A stretch of 64,000 nucleotides of DNA from Omphiscola glabra. Lineage: Eukaryota > Mollusca > Gastropoda > Lymnaeidae. The stretch lies in NCBI GenBank assembly GCA_964017045.1, contig OZ024794.1, positions 48,234,013-48,298,012 of the forward strand, written 5' to 3'. Positions 12,652-24,880 of this stretch are shown here, piece after piece (within the stretch, counting starts at the first letter, position 1; every line of letters begins with the position of its first letter). The translations under genes and the position numbers were made by a program. The notes beneath the pieces are model-generated. The model was not told where the DNA came from. It was given only the letters and a program-made list of their open reading frames with translations, and did not search any database.

Positions 12652-13890
12652 GAAATCCACTGCACCTAGTCATGCTCACACTGCACCTAGTCATACTCAC
12701 ACTGCACCTAGTCATGCTCACAATGCACCTAGTCATGCTCATTCTGCACCTAGTCATGCTCACTCTGCACATAGTCATACTCACACTGCACCTAGTCATA
12801 CTCACACTGCACCTAGTCATACTCACTCTGCACCTAGTAATGCTCACACTGCACATAGTCATGCTCACACTGCACCTAGTCATGCTCACTCTGCACCTAG
12901 TCATGCTCACACTGCACATAGTCATGCTCACACTGCACCTAGTCATGCTCACACTGCACCTAGGCATACTCACACTGCACCTAGCCATGCTCACTCTGCA
13001 CCTAGCCATGCTCACACTGCACCTAGTCATACTCACACTGCGCATATTCATATTCACACTGCACCTAGTCATACTCACAATGCACCTAGTCATGCTCACT
13101 CTTCACCTAGCCATGCTCACACTGCACCTAGTCATACTCACACTGCACATATTCATACTCACACTGCACATATTCATACTCACACTGCACCTAGTCATGC
13201 TCACACTTTACCTAGTAATGCTCACACTGCACCTAGCCATGCTCACACTGCACCTAGTCGTGCTCACACTTTACCTAGTAATGCTCACACTGCACCTAGC
13301 CATGCTCACACTGCACATATTCATGCTCACACTTTAACTAGTAATGCTCACACTGCACCTAGTCATGCTCACACTTTAACTAGTAATGCTCACACTGCAC
13401 CTAGCCATGCTCACACTTTAACTAGTAATGCTCACACTTCAACTAGTAATGCTCACACTGCACATATTCATGCTCACACTTTAACTAGTAATGCTCACAC
13501 TGCACCTAGTCATGCTCACACTTTAACTAGTAATGCTCACACTACACATAGTCATACTCACAATGCACCTAGTCGTGCTCACACTTTACCTAGTAATGCT
13601 CACACTGCACCTAGTCATGCTCACGCTGCACATATTCATGCTCACAATGCACCTAGTCATGCTCACACTGCACCTAGTCATGCTCACACTTTACCTAGTA
13701 ATGCTCACACTGCACCTAGTCATGCTCACACTTCACCTAGTCATGCTCAAACTTCACTAGTCATGCTCACACTTCACCTATTCATGCTCACACTGACACT
13801 GCACCTAGTCATTTTCACCTAGTCAGCACCTAGTCATGCTCACACTTCACTAGTCATACTCACACTGCACCTACTCATGCTCACACTGCT
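12652..13890. repeat. Minisatellite, 21-bp unit, about 58 copies
   Basis: The unit is catgctcacactgcacctag plus t. Variants form blocks: catactcac and cacatattcat units early, tttaactagtaatgctcac units at 13330-13530, ttcacctag units at the end. Translation gives a 390-codon Ser-His-Ala-His-Thr-Ala-Pro run, and other frames are open too, so it is read as a non-coding array. Confidence 0.95.
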
Positions 13891-14407
13891 ACACGTAATG
13901 AACGGCATTCACCGGCAGGAACCATGTCGACATTTTGTGCCCGAAACAAAAAAAACCCAGCTTTTCTCATAACAGGCCATACTCTCCTTTATTATTTTTG
14001 CTACCAAAATCTACGGAAAGTAGGATTCGTAAACACGATTAAGACCCACCACCCTCCTCCAGCCTAAACATAGGCTCCTTCAGATATCAACAGTGCGGAT
14101 GTAAGGCATAAAGCGCTGTGACACCAACCGTACCACATGCCCTGGCGCGGTTTATGGCCAACGAGTCGACGTCCCGACCACCCTATAATTAAGAATAAGA
14201 TACGCCCCTGGCAGTTGTCAGCATAAGGTATCCAACAGGCGGTGGGCGTATCCAGTACAGTTGACAAGTGGACGCCACGGGGGGTGAAAGGGAGGTGTAA
14301 TTATCTACCTGGACCGCGCGTGAAACCAATTAGGTTCGCGGACAGGGAGGACAAAAGAGAGGAAAGCGATAGGATAAGTGCGACATCGCGGGATGCCATT
14401 TTTTAAA
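13891..14407. other. Non-coding spacer
   Basis: Balanced composition without repeat structure. A minus-strand ORF at 14064-14267 lacks any recognisable domain and is not called. Confidence 0.45.
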
Positions 14408-14860
14408 TGAATATTTTGTATCTGGATTGGATAAATACTGAGGCTCGTTTTGTAATTCCCTGTAATTAAAAAAAACAGCAACACAAAACAATACACTTAT
14501 AAAATAACCTCATTGTAAGAATTCTCATAGATCCTAAACAAGAAAATAGCGATTTTTCTGAATATTGTGTATCTTGCCACCTGGATTAGATAAATATTGA
14601 GGCTTCTCTTGTAATTCCCTGTAATAAAATAAATTTTAAAAAACCAAAAACAATACACTATTAAAACAATTTAACCTCATTGTAAGAAGTCTCATAGATC
14701 ATTTTTTATACAAGAAAATATCAACTTTCAGAATATTTTGTATCTGGAATCGATCAATTTTGAGGCTTCTCTTGTATTTCATTGTAATTTTTTAAGAAAA
14801 AGTATTAAAATAACCTCATTATAAGAATTCTCTTAGATTGAATACTATAAAAAAACAACT
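14408..14860. repeat. Three diverged tandem copies of a roughly 150-170-bp AT-rich unit
   Basis: gaatattttgtatctgg occurs at 14408 and 14733, and a diverged copy at 14560. Each is followed by a block with gaggctt, cttgtaattccctgtaat and aacctcattgtaagaattctcatagat. Copies differ by many substitutions and indels, so the duplication is old. Confidence 0.8.
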
Positions 14861-15057
14861 TTCTGTTGTGATTTCTATGATGAATTCAATCAGAAAAGTA
14901 GGATAATTATCTTGTTCGTACTAGCCAACTCACATCTGCTTTGTTATTACAAGGACTCTAATTAAATGGAAATGATGTCGCCATCTTTGATTCGTGTGTA
15001 CAAGCAGAACTGTTCCAATGCACATATTTAAATAACGGGTAACACGGTATTGTGACT

Positions 15058-15621
15058 TAGCTGTTCTTAACTTGGTGGTTGCGACCCCGCCGGAGGTGAC
15101 CGGACAATATTCCGGTGGTCACTTGAACTTCATAAAATAAGTTTTAAGAAAATAATAAATTTACATTTCCTCTCATTTGAACCAACTTTCATGTTAAATA
15201 TTTTTTTTTTAAACAGGGATTGGACTAGAGTCTCATTATCACCAAAGTGTGTGTCAACACTACATTATAACTACATTGTGTGTCAACATTACAGCTACAT
15301 TATATATATATATATATATATATAAATTTTTTTTAACCCCAAAAAGAAAATGATTCATTCGGTAGATGTTAAGTGACAAATTTAATTCACAATTTTGAAA
15401 ATTTCTTTGCGCTCTAAATTTTAAAAAAATAAGTACTAAATACATTATATTATAATGTTCGTGTTCCTTGTATTTTTATTTCACAACTCATTAACGTCTA
15501 AACAAAAATAATAATACAAATGACGCTTCATAATTTCTAGGAATTATCCTGGATGGGCATCGTCACAACTTGGCGTATGATATCAAAGGGTATCACAACC
15601 CTAAAATGTTGAGAACTACTG
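15058..15621 (+). mobile_element. Degraded hAT element (about 564 bp)
   Basis: The left end (gctgttcttaacttggtgg, then gcgaccccg) and the right end (acaaccctaaaatg, then ttgagaactactg) are inverted relatives of the hAT terminus CAGTRGTTCTCAAC. A (TA)n run lies at 15298-15324. The flanking 8 bases (ttgtgact / atttagat) do not match, so the ends have decayed or are misplaced. No transposase is present. The left end resembles the fragment at 35493. Confidence 0.6.
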
Positions 15622-15894
15622 ATTTAGATGGTGATGTGGACCATTAAAACTAACACCCGAAGTAACAAGAGTTTTCTTGAATTAACTAGTTTAGAAGCAG
15701 TAATAGAAACGCAATAATACTGTCATCACCACCTATGAATTCTATATTCATGGCATGGCCACTTTTAAATTCATAATTCTATACTGAATTCACCATCTCC
15801 AAATTCTATTTTGGCATTGTTATCTATAGAAAAATACTTTACTGCCATCACAATCACATAACTCTATATATAATGGCATCACCACTTCCAGATT

Positions 15895-16185
15895 CTATAC
15901 TGCCAATAGTCACCACTGACCAACCCTTCCAAAGTCTGTACTGCCAATAGTCATCACTGACCAACCCTTCCAAAGTTTGTACTGCCAATTGTCACCACTG
16001 ATCAACCGTTCCAAAGTCTGTACTACCAATTGTCACCACTGACCAACCCTTCCAAAGTCTGTACTGCCAATAGTCACCACTGACTAACCCTTCCAAAGTC
16101 TGTACTGCCAATTGTCACCACTGACCAACCCTTCCAAAGTCTGTACTGCCAATTGTCACCACTGACCAACCCTTCCAAATTCTAT
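15895..16185. repeat. Minisatellite, 41-bp unit, about 7 copies
   Basis: Units carry tgccaatagtcaccactgac then caacccttccaaagtctgta. The upstream sequence from 15720 has looser 'catcac...aattctat' repeats that probably share an origin with this and the next array. Confidence 0.92.
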
Positions 16186-16329
16186 ACAGCCCTCAAAGCA
16201 TCCAAATCGCAAACTATCATCACAACATCAAAATTCTAATCTTCCATTTCACACATTTCATAATTCTTAACTGCCTTCAACATCTCATAATTCTATACTG
16301 CCATCACCACTTCCAAAATCTGTCCTGCC

Positions 16330-16501
16330 CAGTGGCGTAGCGAAATTAACTCGCGCCGGGGCACAATACCTTTTTAGCGCCCCACCCCCCTATTCGAAAA
16401 CCATGCAATATTATATTATGTAAAATATACCATTTGGCGCCCCTTTGTGAGTACCGGCCGGGGCATGATGCCCCCCTTGCCACCCCCTCGCTACGCCACT
16501 G
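16330..16501 (+). mobile_element. MITE, CAGTGGCGTAGC family, copy 1 (172 bp)
   Basis: Inverted termini are cagtggcgtagcg and cgctacgccactg. A perfect 8-bp target duplication, gtcctgcc, lies at 16322-16329 and 16502-16509. The length and CAG...CTG ends indicate a hAT-type MITE. A second copy with the same termini and interior (tattcgaaaaccat, tataccatttggcgcc) is at 51890. The element sits inside a tandem array. Confidence 0.93.
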
Positions 16502-16735
16502 GTCCTGCCATCCCCGCTTCCAAATTCTATACTGCCATCCCCGCTTCCAAATTCTATACTGCCATCCCCGCTTCCAAAATTCTGTACTGCTGTCAGCTTC
16601 TTCAAATTCTATAGTAGCATTACCACTTCCAAATTATATACTGCCATCCCCGCTTCCAAAATTCTGTACTGCTGTCAGCTTCTTCAAATTCTATAGTAGC
16701 ATTACCACTTCCAAATTCTATACTGACATCACCAT
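16502..16735. repeat. Minisatellite, 27-bp unit, with an 81-bp compound duplication
   Basis: Units of 27 bp (tgccatccccgcttccaaat, then tctatac) are followed by two copies of a compound block of about 81 bp. Each compound block contains ctgctgtcagcttcttcaaa and tagtagcattaccacttcc. This is the continuation of the array interrupted by the MITE at 16330. Confidence 0.88.
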
Positions 16736-17160
16736 TTTATAATTCTCCACAGTGATGCCCGTTTCTGATAACAAGTCTCGCCGATATTAACCCTATCCGA
16801 GAGGAGGCTTCTTCGATTGTTTCCCGTATCGCAGCACACGAACCTGCACATTAGCCACGTTGACTTCGCATTGCCTCGCACGTCTGCCTGATCAACTTTG
16901 GGAAATTTGCACCACTCAACCAACGAAAAGGTTCAAACCTTCTAAACGAAGCGACCAGCTACAAACCTCATTTCCTCAGTAATTAGTCTAAAAATCACCA
17001 TGGTCACGAAACCGACAGCTGTGTAAACAATCGCAAGGATCGACTCTGCACAAGTTCACTCTATCACTCGACTTACCCCGAGATAGACGTTCACCCGACC
17101 ATGTCTGCTGGTACCACTGAATAGGTCTGGGCTTACCACAGAAAAACTTCGGTTTGGAAA
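16736..17160. other. Non-coding spacer
   Basis: Balanced composition, non-repetitive. No convincing gene or exon found. Confidence 0.4.
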
Positions 17161-17227
17161 AGAAAACAAAAACAAAACAAAACACACACCCACGAGAAGA
17201 GACAAAAAAGGGGGAAGGGGTATTGTT

Positions 17228-17365
17228 GTTGTGCATGCGGGCGTGTGTGTATGTGTGTATTTGTGTTGTGTATGTGTGTTTGTGTTGTGTGTGTGTGTCT
17301 GTTTGTATTGTGTGTGTGTTTGTGTTGTCTGTGTGCGTGTGTGTGTGTGTGTGAGAGAGAGAGAA
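17228..17365. repeat. (GT)n-rich microsatellite with GA tail
   Basis: A long TGTG/TGTTT tract ends in gagagagagagag. It immediately precedes the 27-bp array. Confidence 0.95.
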
Positions 17366-17401
17366 TATTTGTGTGTGTGCTACCGTACATCCATACTTCC
17401 G

Positions 17402-19450
17402 CTTACAACGAAACACAGGCATATTTTAACAACAATGAAACACAAGCATATTTTAACAACAACGAAACACAAGCATATTTTAACAACAACGAAACACAAG
17501 CATATTTTAACAACAACGAAACACAAGCATATTTTAACAACAACGAAACACAGGCATATTTTAACAACAACGAAACACAAGCATATTTTAACAACAACGA
17601 AACACAAGCATATTTTAACAACAACGAAACACAAGCATATTTTAACAACAACGAAACACAAGCATATTTTAACAACAACGAAACACAAGCATATTTTAAC
17701 AACAACGAAACACAAGCATATTTTAACAACAACGAAACACAAGCATATTTTAACAACAACGAAACACAGGCATATTTTAACAACAACGAAACACAAGCAT
17801 ATTTTAACAACAACGAAACACAAGCATATTTTAACAACAACGAAACACAAGCATATTTTAACAACAACGAAACACAAGCATATTTTAACAACAACGAAAC
17901 ACAAGCATATTTTAACAACAACGAAACACAGGCATATTTTAACAACAACGAAACACAGGCATATTTTAACAACAACGAAACACAGGCATATTTTAACAAC
18001 AACGAAACACAAGCATATTTTAACAACAACGAAACACAGGCATATTTTAACAACAACGAAACACAGGCATATTTTAACAACAACGAAACACAAGCATATT
18101 TTAACAACAATGAAACACAAGCATATTTTAACAACAACGAAACACAGGCATATTTTAACAACAACGAAACACAAGCATATTTTAACAACAACGAAACACA
18201 AGCATATTTTAACAACAACGAAACACAGGCATATTTTAACAACAACGAAACACAGGCATATTTTAACAACAACGAAACACAAGCATATTTTAACAACAAC
18301 GAAACACAAGCATATTTTAACAACAACGAAACACAAGCATATTTTAACAACAACGAAACACAAGCATATTTTAACAACAACGAAACACAGGCATATTTTA
18401 ACAACAATGAAAAACAAGCATATTTTAACAACAACGAAACACAAGCATATTTTAACAACAACGAAACACAAGCATATTTTAACAACAACGAAACACAAGC
18501 ATATTTTAACAACAACGAAACACAGGCATATTTTAACAACAACGAAACACAGGCATATTTAAACAACAACGAAACACAGGCATATTTTAACAACAACGAA
18601 ACACAGGCATATTTTAACAACAACGAAACACAGGCATATTTTAACAACAACGAAACACAAGCATATTTTAACAACAACGAAACACAAGCATATTTTAACA
18701 ACAACGAAACACAGGCATATTTTAACAACAACGAAACACAAGCATATTTTAACAACAACGAAACACAAGCATATTTTAACAACAACGAAACACAAGCATA
18801 TTTTAACAACAACAAAACACAAGCATATTTTAACAACAACGAAACACAGGCATATTTTAACAACAACAAAACACAAGCATATTTTAACAACAACAAAACA
18901 CAAGCATATTTTAACAACAACAAAACACAAGCATATTTTAACAACAACAAAACACAAGCATATTTTAACAACAACAAAACACAAGCATATTTTAACAACA
19001 GCGAAACACAAGCATATTTTAACAACAACAAAACACAAGCATATTTTAACAACAGCGAAACACAAGCATATTTTAACAACAACGAAACACAAGCATATTT
19101 TAACAACAACGAAACACAAGCATATTTTAACAACAACAAAACACAGGCATATTTTAACAACAACAAAACACAAGCATATTTTAACAACAACAAAACACAA
19201 GCATATTTTAACAACAGCGAAACACAAGCATATTTTAACAACAACAAAACACAAGCATATTTTAACAACAACGAAACACAAGCATATTTTAACAACAACA
19301 AAACACAGGCATATTTTAACAACAACAAAACACAAGCATATTTTAACAACAGCGAAACACAAGCATATTTTAACAACAACAAAACACAAGCATATTTTAA
19401 CAACAACAAAACACAAGCATATTTTAACAACAACGAAACACACAACAATT
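17402..19450. repeat. 27-bp minisatellite, about 75 copies, almost no indels
   Basis: The unit is aacaacaacgaaacacaagc plus atatttt, 27 bp, with constant length over 2 kb. Variation is nearly all transitions: caa/cag, cgaa/caaa, and aac/agc. The cgaa-to-caaa form is absent before about 18809 and common after it. Since 27 is a multiple of three, a 735-codon plus-strand frame and minus-strand frames are all open. The plus frame reads Asn-Asn-Asn-Glu-Thr-Gln-Ala-Tyr-Phe repeats after a (GT)n-encoded start. I judge it non-coding. Confidence 0.97.
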
Positions 19451-19846
19451 AGTGTGATGTGTATCTTCTAGTTTCAATTTGACGGAGAGAGAGAGTCAAC
19501 TAGCTGCGGAAAATTTTGATGTATTGTGAAGAATCCTTACAATACAATGAGTAAAGATTATCCAAATAATGGATGGCTCGGATTATTCCGGACATCCGTT
19601 CTCTTATAGTTCAAGTTTTTTTTTTTTTTTTTATAAAGCTAACATAAACATTATATTTATTTTATCATTATCCGCACGTTGAAATGACACAAAAGGCATC
19701 AGTCTTAAACATAACAGAGACACGTTGAATGGCCACACAAGGCTGTGGAATTTTCCTTTACCACGACAGTAAAGTTTAGCACACAAACATTTAATTCAAT
19801 TGGAATGTTTAGTTATACATTGCAAACCCGTCTCTTTCAGTCTCCT
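19451..19846. other. Non-coding spacer
   Basis: AT-rich with a poly-T run at 19618-19632. No gene is seen. Confidence 0.5.
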
Positions 19847-20098
19847 GCCAATCTAACTGCTCTCAGAGCCCAAGATGCCAACCTAACTGCTCTCAGAGCC
19901 CAAGATGCCAACCTAACTGCTCTCAGAGCCCAAGATGCCAACCTAACTGCTCTCAGAGCCCAAGATGCCAAACTAACTGCTCTTAGAGCCCAAGATGCCA
20001 ACCTAACAGCTCTCAGAGCCCAAGATGCCAACCTTACTGCTCTCAGAGCCCAAGATGCCAACCTAACTGCTCTCAGAGCCCAAGATTGCCCAAGATTG
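19847..20098. repeat. Minisatellite, 30-bp unit, 8 copies
   Basis: The unit is ccaacctaactgctctcaga then gcccaagatg. Translation gives a ten-residue Asn-Leu-Thr-Ala-Leu-Arg-Ala-Gln-Asp-Ala repeat inside a 156-codon ORF (19745-20215). The minus strand is also open, so coding is not supported. Confidence 0.95.
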
Positions 20099-20271
20099 CC
20101 AAAGAGCACCAAGTTCATTGGGACCTACACTAATCTCTCACAACATTACCCCCCCCCCCCCACGCGATGCTCCCAATTTGTTTCATGGCAACGCGTACAT
20201 TTAGGTATAAGATAAGGTGCCACCATTTATAGACTCAAGACAGATAACACCTTTTAGACTTAAATCAGGTA

Positions 20272-20444
20272 CAGGGGCGTACCTAGAGTGTTTGGTGCAC
20301 GGGGACTAAGATTTTTTTATATGCCCCCACCCCACTTTTCAACTATTAAATCTATTATTTTCATCACTAAAATATCATCAAAGCCTATTTTGACGTTCCC
20401 AATAGTCATCTGTCCCCTTCTGCCCCCCACTAACTGCACCTCTG
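20272..20444 (+). mobile_element. Probable hAT-type MITE (173 bp)
   Basis: It starts caggggcgtacctag and ends ctaactgcacctctg, an imperfect inverted pair. Flanking octamers atcaggta (20264-20271) and ggcaggta (20445-20452) match at 6 of 8 positions. CAGGGGCGTACCTAG termini are common for animal hAT MITEs. Confidence 0.65.
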
Positions 20445-20459
20445 GGCAGGTACCCCACC

Positions 20460-20765
20460 TAGAATTAAGACGCAGGTAGCACCATTAAGGCTTAAGACAG
20501 GTAACATCATTTAGACCTAAGACAGGTAACATATTTAGGCTTAAGACAGGTAACATCACTTAGACTTAAGACAGGTAACATCATTTAGGCTTAACACAGG
20601 TAACATCATTTAGGCTTAAGACAGGTAACATCATTTAGGATTAAGACACGTAAAATCATTTAGAATTCAGACAGGTAACATCATTTAGGCTTAAGACACG
20701 TAACGTCATTTAGGCTTCAGACAGGTAACATCATTTAGGCTTCAGACAGGTAACATCATTAAATT
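20460..20765. repeat. Minisatellite, 25-bp unit, about 12 copies
   Basis: Units are gacaggtaacatcatttagg then cttaa. Diverged copies also lie before the MITE at 20225-20271, so the MITE probably inserted into this array. Confidence 0.9.
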
Positions 20766-23095
20766 TTTAGACCATAGAAAGGGATTCCGTGGGACACACT
20801 CTATCCTCCTTTCTGACGATACCTTAATAAATAACATCCGACGGACCCATGCCACATCTTCTACCACCTCCCCCCCCCCCCCCAACACATGTCATCGTTA
20901 TTGGTTCCACATTTATCCGTTTACCTGCCCGATCTTTTGCCAGCAAGTTTTGATGGAAGTACGTTCTTAATGACGTCACTACCGGCATGGTGGCATATTT
21001 TGTGTTCCATTTAATTTTTGTGTATGCCTTCTCATACCGGATGTCAACAACGGGTTCGGAACAAAAAGATGGGATCGGGGAGACCCCCGGTGTCGATTTC
21101 TCGGACAAAGACGAGGAAATCCGAGATCCGGGGCTAGTTGACATCACCCAACACTTTTATTGACGGTACACGCGGCCCAAGACGTGGCGTTGGCTCCCGA
21201 GGTCGGGGCGCGATAACATGATACGAGAGGTTTCTACAGCTGATGGGGGGTTTGCGCAACGCTAGGAGATACTATGGAGGGCCGGCGCCACGCGATGAAC
21301 GAACAGATTAACTTAAGCAGGATGGGGGCGCGAGGGGGCACTTTGACCGAAGTGGGGAAATGATAAGGAGAATACAAGATGTTATCCAGAAAAATAAAAA
21401 AATAAAAAAAATTGGTCAATTGGCTTTCGCTTTCAAGGCCTGCAGAAGGGTGTTAGTCTTAGATTATTAAAAAATTCGGATCGGCGCACGCCGCCGAGGG
21501 CAGTAAAAGAACAGTTTATGCAAATCGCGCAGACATGTTAAAATATGACCACAGGCATGCGCAGTGAGGATACACTAGGATTTTTGGAGGCAGGCGGAGA
21601 CGAAGCACGCGCTGACACGTGCAGTAGAGCAAGGCGGATGTCTCGAGGAACAAAACAAAAAACACCACAAAAAAAAAAACAAAAAAAAACACACACACAA
21701 AAATTACAGAATGCCTGCGACAAAGGTTTAAGAAATGATTATTATTATTATTTTTTTTTTTAAAGAAATCGAAATGACAAAATGTGTTATCAGAAAAGAA
21801 ACGAAACGGGACTAAAAATGTGTGTTAATTAGAGTGCAAAAAAAAAAAAAAAAAGTATAAAAACAAATGCAATTTCTTTTTTTTTCAGAAGAGAGGCACG
21901 TTTCCAGCTACCAAGTAATTATAAAAACCATATTTGATTGATTTTATCATATTTTTGTTCTTTTAAATTTATATTTAGTCGTGTTTTTTTGGTTTTTTAA
22001 AGTGTGGCTACAAAAATTATTTACCACCTGCATGTATTAATTAAGAAATGGGATATTTTAAATCGTAGACATTTGACTATTTTCTATTCCAAATTAACAC
22101 CAATAGTTTTGCCATTTCCTTCTCATACAACAAATGTGATTACTTATCATCGATAGTGAACAAATATTTTAGTTTTTTTTAAAATGATTATGATTTTTTT
22201 TGTCCACAAGAAAACACTGAAAAGATAATGTCTCTTATAAATAATAATTGCTTTGATATATAACCCATTATATCTGCTTCTAAATAATGAACGCCGTAAA
22301 TATATCAAATCCTTGTCTTCTTGTAATGGTGGTCAGACTTTCGTGCTCTTGAATGGGGTAAGGAGTGGATGGGGGTGGGGTAGCGGAGTGGCCATAATTT
22401 CAATCATAAGTAATATTTGATTTAGTTCATTTAGGCTGATATTTAATTTAGATGAACGTGTAAAGGGCTTCATTGACATCTTAGAACTGAACGATTTTGA
22501 ATAAGTTCAACTAGAAGCCATTAATTACTTGTTCATTGAAACATTCGATAAGAGGGTCTCGGAGCCAGCACAACTACTAATCTAGAAAGAAGGAAAGAAA
22601 AAAGAAAAAAAAAAAAAAACAGATCCGTTTTAAACAAAACTAATTAATCCTTTGGTTAACTAAAGTCAAATTTAGCACGTTAAAGAAAGAACATAACGCA
22701 TCTAGTTTTTAAATTATTTTTTAAAATTTTATTTTAATTAATTTATTCATTTTTTAAAATACATTTATAAATTGTATTAATATGATCACCATTAAAATTT
22801 TTTATTTTTATTTTTAAATTCCTCTGTGGATGCAAATCTTCGGCGCTTTGCAAACGTTTAGACAAATAAAAGGAACGGCGACACGCACTTACCCTGACTT
22901 ACATTAAAAATAATGTAAAACCTTTGTTAAGGTCAACATGTAACAAGATGAGTAAAAAATGTATTTTAAAAAATAATATATATTATATATATGTATAAAT
23001 ATTTAAAATCTAATTTCATTGGTGGTAAAAAAAAGTGTGTGTGGGGGGGGGGGGGGGTAGGTGTGCTGAGGAGGCCCTTGGAATTTGCATATCAA
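20766..23095. other. Non-coding; GC-richer 20850-21660, then AT-rich
   Basis: A poly-C run at 20869-20883 is followed by GC-balanced, non-repetitive sequence to about 21660. No recognisable protein is encoded there. From 21660 to 23095 it is AT-rich with A- and T-runs and a G-run at 23043-23057. No gene is supported. Confidence 0.45.
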
Positions 23096-23099
23096 CATC

Positions 23100-23155
23100 G
23101 ACTTAGACCTAGATCTAGACCTAGACCTAGACCTATACCTAGACCTAGACCTTAT
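23100..23155. repeat. Hexanucleotide repeat (GACCTA)n
   Basis: About 9 copies of gaccta with single-base variants (gatcta, tatacc). Confidence 0.9.
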
Positions 23156-23614
23156 TTTGGATTTATCTAAAAACGTAAAAGACGGGTACTTTTGGGGGAG
23201 GGGGGGTTTTAGAAAATAAATATCGAGACGTAGCAAGTTAGCTCACACTGCCCCCCCCCCAGACTAGAGGGGGCGTAAAAATGTCACACCGACCCCACAA
23301 TCATCTTCATGTCTTAAAAACCTGTCCCAGCGGTGTCGCCTTTCTCAGGTTTCTGCCCTCGCTGACTTCCTCGAATTCTTTGGTTTTTATAGCGGCATTC
23401 GGTACGTGGCCCGGTAGCTGACGCCTAATAAGACGAGCAAAAAGGTAGGGGGGGGGGGAGGGGCAATTAAGATCTTTTCTATGCACGTGGGTCCACGGTA
23501 GATAAATATACCATAAATTCAGGAATTACCGATCTGGTGGCAGAATATTCAATACAACCCTCTCCTAGCTTCAGTTGGTCAAGTGTAGATTTCATGGGAC
23601 ACACTTGCCTTCGG
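23156..23614. other. Non-coding spacer with poly-G and poly-C runs
   Basis: No gene is seen. Confidence 0.5.
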
Positions 23615-23620
23615 CGTTTG

Positions 23621-23651
<31 letters not shown>

Positions 23652-23865
23652 CAGAGAGGGGGGAGAGAGGGGGGGAAGAGAAGGGAAAGAGAAGGGAAAT
23701 AGAGGGACAGAGAGAGGGATACAAAGAGAGGGATATATTATATATAAAGTGAGAAACAGAGGGAGAGAGAGAGGGAGAGACACTTTGAGAGAGACAAAGT
23801 GATAGAGAGAGAGAGAGAGAAAGAGAGAGAAATAGAGGGAGAGAGAGAAAGAAATGGGGTGAGGG
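23615..23865. repeat. (GT)n then (GA)n-rich simple sequence
   Basis: tgtgtgtgtgtgtg leads into a 230-bp purine strand of GAGA/GGGA motifs. Both strands give low-complexity ORFs without biological meaning. Confidence 0.95.
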
Positions 23866-24077
23866 GCTAGAAAAAGAGCCAAGTACTATTCATGACATGT
23901 TTTAAAAAGCCCATACTTTGCAAATATTATCATAGCGTTATGTATTGGAAATAGTAGCAGAGACGACAAGCGCTTTCAAAAATAACTGGCTGGTAACAAA
24001 CAATGGAGCAAAGAAAACAAAAGCAAAAATTCACAGAAAAATGTTGGATAAATTGACGTGGAGACAAAGCTGCATTA

Positions 24078-24660
24078 TGTCTCCAGTGATGTTTGCCTCC
24101 AGTCATGTTTGTCTCCAGTCATGTTTGTCTCCAGTCATGTTTGTCTCTAGTCATGTTTGTCTCCAGTCATGTTTGTCTCTAGTCTCTAGTCATGTTTGTT
24201 TATAATCATGTTTGTCTCCAGTCATGTTTGTCTCCAGTCATGTTTGTCTCCAGTCATGTTTGTCTCTAGTCTCTAGTCATGTTTGTTTATAATCATGTTT
24301 GTCTCCAGTCATGTTTGTCTCCAGTCATGTTTGTCTCCAGTCCTGTTTGTCTCTAGTCTCTAGTCATGTTTGTTTATAATCATGTTTGTCTCCAGTCATG
24401 TTTGTCTCCAGTCATGTTTGTCTCTAGTCTCTAGTCATGTTTGTTTATAATCATGTTTGTCTCCAGTCATGTTTGTCTCCAGTCATGTTTGTCTCTAGTC
24501 TCTAGTCATGTTTGTTTATAATCATGTTTGTCTCTAGTCTCTAGTCATGTTTGTTTATAATCATGTTTGTCTCTAGTCATGTTTGTCTCTAGTTTCTAGT
24601 CATGTTTGTTTATAATCATGTTTGTCTCTAGTCATGTTTGTCTCTAGTCATGTTTGTATT
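24078..24660. repeat. Minisatellite, 16-bp unit, with higher-order blocks
   Basis: The unit is tcatgtttgtctccag. A block with tctctagtctctag and tcatgtttgtttataa recurs at irregular spacing from about 24170 to 24610, showing that several monomers were duplicated together. Confidence 0.95.
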
Positions 24661-24737
24661 GCTCGACGCACACGTCCCATTACAGTTGATAGATTTAATA
24701 CATGTATGATTAGACGGCAATCCTAACGACATATTAG

Positions 24738-24880
24738 AATGATCTGTAACACAGCAAGTTAACCATGATCTGTAACACAGCAAGTTAACCATGATCTGTA
24801 ACACAGCAAGTTAACCATGATCTGTAACACAGCAAGTTAACCATGATCTGTAACACAGCAAGTTAGCCATGATCTGTCAC
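24738..24880. repeat. Minisatellite, 26-bp unit, 5-6 copies
   Basis: Units are gatctgtaacacagcaagtt then aaccat. The last copy is diverged (gatctgtcacgtggcaa). Confidence 0.93.

Noticed and set aside
12650..13822. 390-codon Ser/His/Ala/Pro repeat ORF
   Set aside because: The 21-bp unit keeps all frames open; other frames give 221 and 152 codons. Blocks decay without purifying selection, and no gene structure surrounds it.
17245..19452. 735-codon plus-strand ORF of Asn/Glu/Thr/Gln/Ala/Tyr/Phe repeats
   Set aside because: It is the 27-bp array read in one frame. Several other frames, including minus-strand ones of 681 and 372 codons, are open too. Its start lies in a GT microsatellite, and there is no splice or promoter context.
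19745..20215. 156-codon ORF with eight Asn-Leu-Thr-Ala-Leu-Arg-Ala-Gln-Asp-Ala repeats
   Set aside because: The repeats are near-identical in nucleotide sequence, the minus strand is open, and the flanks show no protein-like sequence.
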